Positions 55,552 through 64,000 of a stretch of DNA of 64,000 bases are shown piece by piece. Location of the stretch: contig NC_133221.1 in the NCBI RefSeq assembly GCF_040436345.1, positions 29,636,508 to 29,700,507 of the forward strand, in the 5' to 3' direction. How positions within the stretch are numbered: position 1 is the stretch's first letter; the number at the start of each line of letters is the position of its first letter. Made by a program: the position numbers and the translations under genes. Under the pieces are notes generated by a model. It made no database searches, was not told the DNA's origin, and worked only from the letters and a program-made list of their open reading frames with translations. This DNA comes from Pagrus major (Eukaryota > Chordata > Actinopteri > Spariformes > Sparidae).

Positions 55552-55753
55552 TATACTTGAGTACAGTTTTTGGCTACCCTCCCCCAGCTGTCTCTCCATA
55601 TTAAACTGACAGCTCTCAGTAAGACAGCTAACTGTGTGGGAGAGACTGAATGTATAACAGAGATGAGGAGAAACCTGACTGTGGATTTGTCTCACTGAAG
55701 AATTAGACAACAGCGTCTTAACAGGTAGAGTATCAACAGATAACGGCTCCATT

Positions 55754-55774
55754 AAAAAAAAAAAAAAAAAAAAA
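55754..55774 (+). repeat. Poly(A) tract
   Basis: A run of about 21 A, probably a retrotransposon tail or simple repeat. No retroposed sequence is recognisable next to it. Confidence 0.8.
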
Positions 55775-57300
55775 TCTGGAACACTAATTTCTAAGCCCTG
55801 GCTATGGCTCTGCACAAGAACAATCACATAGCTGGTGTAATGTCATATAACAATGCCATTCATAATAACTACTACTTAATATAATTAAGTACATTTTTTT
55901 TTTTTACATTTTACTTACACCTGAGTAGATTTGTGGTGCCACTTGGGGGCTGAAATGAGCTGAAAACACAACATTGACTTATCCCCTTTCAAGTTGATAT
56001 GCCAAGTGTGTTAAACAGCTGCTAACAGTTGCCTGTTTTTGGAGTTCCACCTGCTCGGTCCTCTAGGAAATATTTGGCACTTAAGCTCTAATATTTTTAC
56101 CTTTAGTTGCTAACTAGAAGCTACCTGCTGTGACTGGAAACAATGACAAAAGAGCTGTGAGATTGAACCAAAGCATTAATGTTGCAGACCATTACACCAT
56201 AAGAGTGAGCTGAAAGAGGCTAAAATTCTCTGTGGATTCTTCACCCCCCTTTCACATTTCACATTTGAGCCACTGCTCATAAAAGATTCAGTATAGCAGC
56301 CTTCAGTAAATTTATGAATGCAGTACACTTACTTGTCATGGATAATTTTTACAGTGTGGTATTGCTATCAATACTCTGGATAGATTGTTCTCTGAATTAT
56401 CCAGAGTGACAGAAACACTAGACAAACTTTTATGTTCATTTTTTTAGATGTGCTGTTTCAATGCCACAAAATAAATGTACCTCTGTTGTGTTGAGCATTT
56501 AACAGATGGAAATCTCCAAACCTGGAAACGTATAACAAAACTATCTCCGTAGCTATAGACAAGGGTTTGATGAGAAACCATGGAGTGACCCTTTACAAAG
56601 GGCACTGTATATTGTGTTGAAGACCACATATGTCCACTAGATGGCAGCACCACACAAACATTTGAGGCAGTAGCGAACATAGAATCTGTTTGGATGCAAC
56701 TCATTTGAAAACGAAAGCATTTAATCAACAAAACAGTGAAATGTTTGTCAGTTACAATTGAAACAAAGCCAACCGTCTATCTTGTGGAACTTGTCCGGGT
56801 CATATTTCACTGGGGTGGAACATTGTATTGTATTTTTTTTTCAGCCTCAAACACTTGTCTCAAGCATGCAGAGTAATTACAAGTATATACATTCAAATTC
56901 AAGCTCTTAAAATAAATATACTATAGAAATATACCGTGATGTGTACTGGTATAAACAGGCAGTAATAAATATATATCCAACAAACCGTATAACAGGTTGT
57001 AAACAGTAACTAATCAGGTAAGTAAGCAGGTTGACTCAGTGCAGTCCAATATGTATGTGTGTACATTACCAGTGAGTACAGTATTAGTGCAAAGTAAAAG
57101 GAAAAATTATTATGCCTGAAAGGTTGACTTTAAGTATTTTAATTACATAAAAATTTTCAATGGAAGTGTCACATTTAATGTAAAGTTTTCTATCATGTTG
57201 AGTTAATGTGACTAAATTAAATAACGAATGCAGAATTTTATATGTAAACCTAATGTGTTTGTTCAATTATTACATATAAAGTTTGGGGGAACTTTACATC
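55775..57300 (+). other. Intergenic, nothing recognised
   Basis: AT-rich sequence without a recognisable gene, transposon end or tandem repeat. Confidence 0.4.
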
Positions 57301-57307
57301 AACATTA

Positions 57308-57700
57308 AGGGCCCTATTTAGAGGTGTATAGCACTCGGTCTAAAGCACAGTGTGCTAGTGCGTTTAGGGCTTGTCCAAGTCCATTTTGCTAGTTAAACGG
57401 TAGATAATCTGGGCGCAAAGTGCAGTGCACAGCGCAAAGAGGTGGGATTTATTCTCTGAATTAGTCGTGTGTGTTTCGGGCGGAACATAAATCAAACCAA
57501 TCCGAGTGTCGTCTCCCATTCCCTTTAAGAGCCAGGTGCACCAGGACCTGCACATAGTAAACAGTGGCACTCGTCTTCGCTGAGGGAAAGTGATGTGATC
57601 CTCAGCTGCTGGACCCTATGCAAAATCATCTGTCCCATCAACAACTCTGACTGCATATGAAAAAATACACTGATAGTTAACTAGGAGGAGAAGTGCTGCT
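57308..57700 (+). mobile_element. hAT-like nonautonomous relic
   Basis: It starts GGGCCCTATTTAGAGGTG and includes GGGCGCAAAGTGCAGTGC and CTCCCATTCCCTTTAAGAGC, blocks typical of a widespread fish nonautonomous DNA transposon. The right end is not found. Confidence 0.5.
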
Positions 57701-57989
57701 GCATCCCTCTGTGTGCAGATCTCAGTCCGTGGATCAGACGGGACGGGTCATAAAAAGATCATTCTGATCAATAACAGTGGGATTACCTGCATCGATCCTC
57801 CAGCAGCAGAAACCACATGTGTATCTGTACAATAGTAGAATTATATACAATTATATGGAAAATGTACATGTACATAAAATGCTAAAAGTCACTGTTTTAG
57901 GTGTTTTTTGAGTATATGACAGTAGTATAAAATAGTAAAGTGTATAGTAACGTCCATGTATCAATAAAATGTGAGTAAAGTCACAAAAT

Positions 57990-58260
57990 AATGAGCTTTC
58001 GGGCACAAAAGTTCCAAAGTCTCGTGGCTTTGGGGATGAAGCTGTCCCTGAGCCTGGTGGTGCAGGACCGGATCCTGTGGCACCGTCTGCTGGACTCTGA
58101 TTGGGGCCTCTTATGATCCTATTGGCCTTCTTCCTGCTTTGCTGGGTGTAGAGGTCCTACATGGATGACAGCTCCATCCTGGTAATGTGCTGGGCAGTTT
58201 CTACAACCCTCTGTAGAGTCTTATGGTTGAGGTCGGCGCAGTTGCCATACAAGGTGTGTT
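57990..58260 (+). repeat. Degraded dispersed repeat
   Basis: The blocks GGGGATGAAGCTGTCCCTGA and TTTCTACAACCCTCTGTAGA resemble a widespread teleost repeat, probably the noncoding end of a retroelement. Orientation and family are unresolved. Confidence 0.4.
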
Positions 58261-58699
58261 TCAACACTGCTTAACTACCATAGAATTAGAAACAGGACAA
58301 ATGACTTCTCTGTGAACAATAACTGTTGTCTTTTAATCCGACAGTATTTCTGGTGTTTGGGAGTATAACCATTTGCACAACAATCCAAAGTCGAAATTTA
58401 TGCAAATACTTAAATTGTCAGACAAATTTAATAGCTTTTCAGATAATAGTTGAAAATTTCCCGATGTCAATAAATCAATTGCTCTGACAAATAAAAGAAA
58501 AAGAAATCTAGTAAGTGTGACTGTTGCACGCCTGCTTGTCTTGCATGGGCTATGTGGATATATTTATAAAGCAACAATAACCATGTTGGTTGTTTATGTT
58601 CATCATAATAATGTTTTTTTTTTTAACGTTGTGTTGTCTTACATATGAGTGACGCATGAGGTAAATCTAACATCCAGTTAGCAATGACACGATTGCGCT

Positions 58700-60360
58700 T
58701 CATTCCCAGTACACAGTCCCTGGGCCTGTTGTTCAGCAGCTAACTCAGGAGCACAAAGCACACAGCCCCTGAGCCAAAGAATGAGTGAGCAGCTGCAGCT
58801 CATTCAGAAGCTAACCCAGTTAGCACAAAGCACACACCTACAGAACTGAGTAACTTTCATGTTGGGTAGCCTTTTCGAACTGAGGTACGCTAGTGGCGGC
58901 TATTTTGCTTGTGTTTATATGATTTTTGCATTTAAAAGAGTTGTTTATGTAATGATTAGACTAAAAAAGCTAAGAGAGCTTGTTGAACATAGTTATTTGC
59001 TGCTAACACACATCTCTAAGCTAGTGTGTGTTCATGTGTTTGGGAGGAGTGGCTCTGGAGGGAGGGGGTGGGATTTTGGGATACTTTAAAAATGTAGCTT
59101 GCTCTTTCTGGTTTCTACAATCTTACCAACCACAGCTTTAATGGTTAACACAGATGCGCTCTAGCTTCTTGTGTGAGCTGCTGTCTGTTAATATCATTAA
59201 CGAGCCACATTCTGCCTGACCAGTTTTACTTTTCATTTCTGGAAAAGCATCCGAAGCAAAGAGGCACAAACACGATCAGGGTGCAGCAGATTTTCCAGAA
59301 ATACATCCAAAGCAACCTCACAGATGATTCAATGTTTGAAAGTCAAGCTTGATAAAATGTATTCATCGACCAGACAGAAATAAATGTGTTGAAGCTACTC
59401 CCTTGTTGAAGTGTAGTGAAGATATTACGTTTGTCAAACAAGACAGCAGCTGCCAGTACAACACAAACACAGCAGGGCACGCGTCCCCGATTCATTTATG
59501 GAAATTAGGTGAGGAGTGTGACGGTGCAAATAACCCCAAATCTACCCCCTTCTCCCCCCCCTGCTCCGCACACACTTTGTCCTTTATGCCCTGCAGGGTT
59601 TCACCCCACTTTGACCCAGCTGCCCTCTCCTGTCCCATTAGAATTGGAGACGTCTATCTCTCCAGAGGAAACGTTTGTCATCAGTCATCTCTCTTCTCCC
59701 GTTTGTTCGGCACTCTCCCATTGTCCCTTTTTATAACAATAAAGCAGCAGAAATGAGGATTGAAGGAAGAGAATCGGCCCTCCGAGTGTCAGCTTGGAGT
59801 CAATCTGGCACGTTAAACAAGTGGCACGCACACACAGATACGCCTCTTTAAAACAGTCCTAACGGCAGATCTGTCTGCAGCCTAGTCGAACACGTTTCCC
59901 ATCTGACATCCTGACAAAAGACAGAATCAGCCCACCGCTTGCTGACAGTGACAAGGATGTCTCTTGGTATTGAAGGGAGAGAACGAGTCAGGGAGAGTGC
60001 TTTGTCATCCTCATCATCTCAGTTTGTAGAGATGAATGCTTCATCACATTGTTTTAATGAATTCAATTTAGTTTGCCCTGCAGGAAAGTGATTCTGAGGG
60101 TGACTCGTTTCTTGTGATATTACTTTGCTTTGCAAGTTTTTTCTCTCAAGTTTCTCTTTCATCTCTTCATATAGAGCATACATAACAGTGTTACAGCTTA
60201 CTCAGCTGAGGGGAAACCGCAGGGCAGGGAACAGAAGGAGACAGGACCGAGTGTCTGCTTGTCACTCACAAGAATACGTCTGCAACAAACCCTTAATTCC
60301 TCTAACATGGTGAATGTAGGTCACGGAAAGCAAAAACCCAGTGTGATGGTGTGTGGCCTC
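58700..60360 (+). other. Intergenic, no gene recognised
   Basis: The stretch includes open frames at 58859-59089 and 59349-59756 without domains. About 59480-60100 is non-repetitive and of even composition. Nothing else can be supported. Confidence 0.35.
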
Positions 60361-60392
60361 AGATCTTTCTGTCACTGCTTGGCTTCGTGCTC

Positions 60393-60396
<4 letters not shown>

Positions 60397-60438
<42 letters not shown>
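60397..60438 (+). repeat. (TG)n microsatellite
   Basis: A pure TG run of about 42 bp. Confidence 0.95.
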
Positions 60439-60442
<4 letters not shown>

Positions 60443-60829
60443 CCTCAGACGCGTGCCTGCCTCTATCTGACACTACCTAACCTCAGCATGTCCAGGCTTG
60501 TTGTATTTGGCCTTACACTTTCCTGCAGAACTTGTCTGGACCTTGGCAGAACATGACTGTGTGTGTTTGTTGGCACGTGAGTTTGCACGACCGTCGGTCC
60601 CCTCCGCTTCCACCCCTTGAGGCATTGTGCGTAACTGGGTCATACTCCCATGCTAACGATGTTGCTCCTCCTCCTCCTCTTCCTCACCATTCCTCATCCC
60701 AATCGTTCATGCCATATACCGCTCTGCTGCTTTGTGTTGTATTGGTGGGCCCTCTACCCTCGCCCCCTTATTGGCATCCCTTCAAAGAGAACACTGATGC
60801 ATGACTAAGGATGAAAAGGACTGGGATGT

Positions 60830-61010
60830 GGCCGTGATTGGGTTCTTGCTCCACATGCATAATCCATAATAGTATCCAAACATACAGCCTACATTTTCAT
60901 TATTTGCATGCAGAATGCTCATCATTTCAGCATGATTCACTCTGTAGAGCATCCACCAATTTCTGCTGTTTAATTAGGTTGGGGTTGCTGTGGTAACAGG
61001 CTGTGCAAAG
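60830..61010 (+). promoter_or_regulatory. Candidate conserved noncoding element
   Basis: A compact unique sequence has an octamer-type ATTTGCATG, GCTGTTTAATTAGG with a homeodomain core, and CTGTGGTAACAGG. It has no coding frame. The site density resembles developmental enhancers, but this is inferred from motifs alone. Confidence 0.3.
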
Positions 61011-61137
61011 TAGCACATTCATCCTTCTTCCTCGCCAGATCTTCCACTCTTACTGGGAGATCCAGAGGTGTTTCCTTCCTATGTAATCCCTTCAACATGT
61101 TTCCAGGTGTTGGACATGCTCAGAATATCTCCACATG

Positions 61138-61466
61138 AAGACGATGAAGAAGAAGAAGAAGAAGAAGAATCTTTATTTAGATCACATATCATACAATGTA
61201 CAACATAGTGAAACTGATACTCAAACTTTAACCCATCCCAAGTGAGCAGCGGGCAACTGTCGTGCCCGGGGACCAACTCCAGTTCTGAGCCAATGTCTTG
61301 GTCAAGGGCACTGACTGGAGGATCACCCTAGTGTGCGTGTTTTGATGCCGGGGAAAACCTGGAGGAAACCCACGCAAGCACGGGGAGAACATGCAAACTT
61401 CGCACAGAAAGGCCCTGCCCCAGCAGGATTTAAACTCCAGACCTGCTAGCTGTGAGGCAAAAGTGC
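61138..61466 (-). mobile_element. tRNA-derived SINE, copy 2
   Basis: On the minus strand it has TTGCCTCACAGCTAGCAGG, B-box-like GGAGTTTAAATCCTGC, GAAGTTTGCATGTTCTCC, CTCCAGTCAGTGCCCTTGAC and ACTGGAGTTGGTCCCCGGG, and ends AATAAAGATTCTTCTTCTTC with a (CTT)n tail at 61146-61169. The 5' head is more diverged than in the copy at 31561-31806. The minus-strand open frames here are not genes. Confidence 0.75.
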
Positions 61467-62049
61467 ATCTAGATGGCATCCTAATCAGATCCCGACTGGA
61501 CTCCCTTTAACTCAAGGGAGCAGAGGTTCTACTCCGAGCTATCTTCTGAAATCCTAGCTTCTCTGTCTCTGCGAGCATTTGACCGGTGAACCATTTGTGT
61601 TTAATCACCTCAAACAGCCAATGTACCAACTGTACAGAGGTTTCTTGTATGCCAGCTAACAAAAGTTGCACCGACAGTGCCTTTAGTAATGTGCCTTTGT
61701 ACATGCTTAGCTCAGCCTCTGACTAAACTCAGAACTCAGCAGGAACTTGAACTCCTTCTGTTATTTCTCTCCAGTTTCTCCCCCTTTTTTTCCTGTCCCT
61801 GTTTATTTATGATCCAGATTCATAAGGCCACTCCATGCAAATGTCGATTCCTGCTGCTCTCGGAGAATTTGTATCTAATCACATCTTTCCATCTAATTTG
61901 TATGCAGTTGTTCCACTTATTTGCTCAGACACGTTCTGCCGAAACACACATTAAGAGTGAGGACAGCCATCCTGCAAGGGAAACTCATTTTGGCAGCTTG
62001 TATGCATGATTGCATTCTTTTAGTCATTACCCCAAACTTTTGTCTATAG

Positions 62050-62440
62050 GTAAGAGTTTAAACATGCATTGACTGGTAAACAGACAGCTTTGCCTTACAT
62101 GTCAGCTCCCTCTTTATCATGGCATTGCGATCCCTTTTCACACTCCATTGTACCCTCACTTGTGAGCAAGACCTCAAAATGTAGCACTTGAATTCCCTCA
62201 TGTGTGGCAGTGACTCAAGCTTAACTCGCTTTCTGAGTACCATGGCCTCGGACTTGGAGGTGCTGACCCTCAACCCTGCCACTACAGCAAAACCATCCAC
62301 AAAAAGCAGAGATGCACCATACTGGTCACTCTCCAAGCCTAGGCTGTGCTGGGAGATCCTGTACATGAAAATCAAAAACAGAATCAATAACAAGGCTCAA
62401 CCCTGGCAGAGCCCACTAAGAGTGCGCTTGATTCCTTGCT
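62050..62440 (-). pseudogene. LINE reverse-transcriptase fragment
   Basis: The minus-strand frame includes SLLFVDGFAVVAGLRVSTSK, SEAMVLRKRVKLESLP and IKRELTCKAKLSVYQS. This matches the fish non-LTR reverse transcriptase region around and after the catalytic F/YADD motif, which here reads FVDG. Part of the interior is deleted and the frame upstream is broken. It is a short dead relic; the LINE clade is not assigned. Confidence 0.75.
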
Positions 62441-62449
62441 AAGAACGCA

Positions 62450-63690
62450 GACACACCTCACAGTCCAGTTGTGCAAAGACCAAACAGATCATAGTAACAG
62501 CCACGGCACTCCCTATTTCTGCAGTACCCCCACTGTTTCCCATGTATGCATTCACAAACGCCACAGCGCCGCTTCTAAATGATTAGCGCTGCTGCTATAT
62601 AAAAACTTCCCCAAACGCAATAGTCACTATCTCTACTTAAGCAGCCAGAGTCAGGGATGAGTGAGGATTATAAATCAAACACCCCTAGACATTGCCACCG
62701 TTCAGCGGTTTGTTATCATTTTTGGGTCTTTTGAAAGTTCAGCTGGGAGCAACGAAGGCCATAACCCACCCTTCCCTCAATAAGCACAAGTCTCCTTTCC
62801 ATCACCCCTTCGTAAGTCTCCTCAGGGAATGCTTTATATCATGAAGTGGGTACTTTCTGCAATGTATTCATTAGAGGAACATTTGAAGTTTTGCAATGAA
62901 AAACATTCTCAGGAATTTCCTTTTGGACAAACATTTGGCTTAATGCACAGCTTTCCAGATTGGAACTGCAGATTAGATAGCATGTTCATCAGCGGGCTGT
63001 TCAGTAACACTCATAATTATCAAGTCATTTTCCATATGTTCACACACCCAAAAACCTTTACTGTGTTCTGATGTTGGCCTGGATAGCAGTGAGAGTTCTC
63101 CTCTTTGTTTACTTTCACTCCCTCCTCTCAGTTCCTCTTCTGATTGTACATTTCTAAAGTAGAGGTTTTGGGAGGTGTGATAATGTCAGTTTGTTTGTCT
63201 TGGAGAAATGGATCTCTATAAACTGAGTCTCTCTTAAACCTTTATCTTGATTAAGGAAACCAGGTTCCTCGTTTAATGATGAGGAAGATCAGGAAAATGT
63301 TGGTACTACCAGACAATCTTTACTTTAATTAGGTATCAGTATGAGGTACTCTCAGTCCAAACCACACCCGAGGCAACAAGGTTAATAGAATGACAAGTAT
63401 ACAGTATACATTTTGTCCCTTATTGTATAAGTACCTTCCCTACTGTCTCAAAAGGTTCATTCATATTGGAAATTCATTTGTCAGACATCATGTAACATGA
63501 AGGAATTAAATAACTGTGATACCTCACAAACTTGAGTTCAATACTCATTGGTTTTGGTTAGACTGGTTGGTTTCCACTGTTTCCCCTCGCTGTTAGTATT
63601 CGTGTGGTGTAGTTTTTAGCTCTGTTGTGTTCGTTGGTTACCGTGGCAGCGAAGGGTTGGTTTTGTCTATGCCCTGAAAGCTGTGAGCCT
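62450..63690 (+). other. Intergenic, nothing recognised
   Basis: There is no domain-bearing frame, clear repeat or splice-delimited exon. The open frame at 62829-63071 has no family resemblance. Confidence 0.35.
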
Positions 63691-63699
63691 TCCTCTGTG

Positions 63700-63950
63700 T
63701 GTCAGCGAGGGTTCAGTTCCCATGATGGATCACCTGTGGATACAATACCAGGGTCCCGACCCAATGGGGTTCCCAGCTACGCCCTAATTAACTTAATACC
63801 AATTAATCTACAAGGCTGTGCTCTCCTCTGTCACCTCTGTCTGTTTTGTTCAGGGGACGAAATCGCCCGGGGCCTCGGGCAAACGTGACAGGAATGAATC
63901 AACTCCTTCTACGTAATTGGTGCTAATGATTTTTCCTCTATAGACAACAG
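63700..63950 (+). promoter_or_regulatory. Candidate conserved noncoding element
   Basis: Homeodomain-like cores are clustered: GCCCTAATTAACTTAATACC, CCAATTAATC and ACGTAATTGGTGCTAATGA. An acceptor-like TCTGTTTTGTTCAG at 63841-63854 could instead mark an exon start, but the following frame stops after about 10 residues. Confidence 0.25.
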
Positions 63951-64000
63951 ACAAACGGGAGAATGTTGGTTAGTCATCAGATGTGCTCATGACCCCGGGT

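Overview
This is a vertebrate nuclear window from a teleost fish, probably of the percomorph type. The signs are interrupted genes with GT-AG introns, very long (TG)n/(CA)n and (CT)n microsatellites, and dense relics of fish-type transposons (Tc1/mariner, hAT-like, TTAA-flanked MITEs, LINE ends, a tRNA-derived SINE). Most open frames here are chance or microsatellite frames. I can support three real protein genes.

Layout. (1) 1-4036, + strand: last five coding exons of an ARFGEF (BIG) Golgi Sec7 guanine-exchange factor, best called arfgef2, followed by a 3' UTR with two possible poly(A) sites (4388, 5963). (2) About 6.9-7.33 kb: CpG-containing, TATA-bearing stretch that may hold the promoter and first noncoding exon of the next gene. 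(3) 12112-12665 and 36312-36455, + strand: the two coding exons of the anti-apoptotic gene bcl2l1 (Bcl-xL), split by a 23.6-kb repeat-rich intron. A G9 run in coding exon 1 is out of frame by one base. (4) 43695-48173, - strand: complete four-exon coding sequence of cytochrome c oxidase subunit 4, called cox4i2 from its tail-to-tail position beside bcl2l1, the arrangement known in mammals. (5) 48.2-64 kb: no recognisable protein gene. It holds MITEs, fold-back elements, a full-length dead Tc1 element (54167-55551), a hAT-like relic, a SINE, a LINE fragment and a few AT-rich, homeodomain-site-rich stretches that could be conserved noncoding elements.

The three genes are not an operon or pathway. 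bcl2l1 and cox4i2 both act at mitochondria and are ancient neighbours; arfgef2 is a Golgi/endosome factor, also on human chromosome 20 but far from BCL2L1 there. I found no novel protein system. The most interesting signals are the bcl2l1 frame break, a 177-bp TG tract against an arfgef2 splice acceptor next to an exon that ends in a GC donor, a set of unrelated TTAA-flanked MITE families including two fold-back families, and a Tc1 copy that lost its first catalytic Asp by a clean 12-nt deletion.
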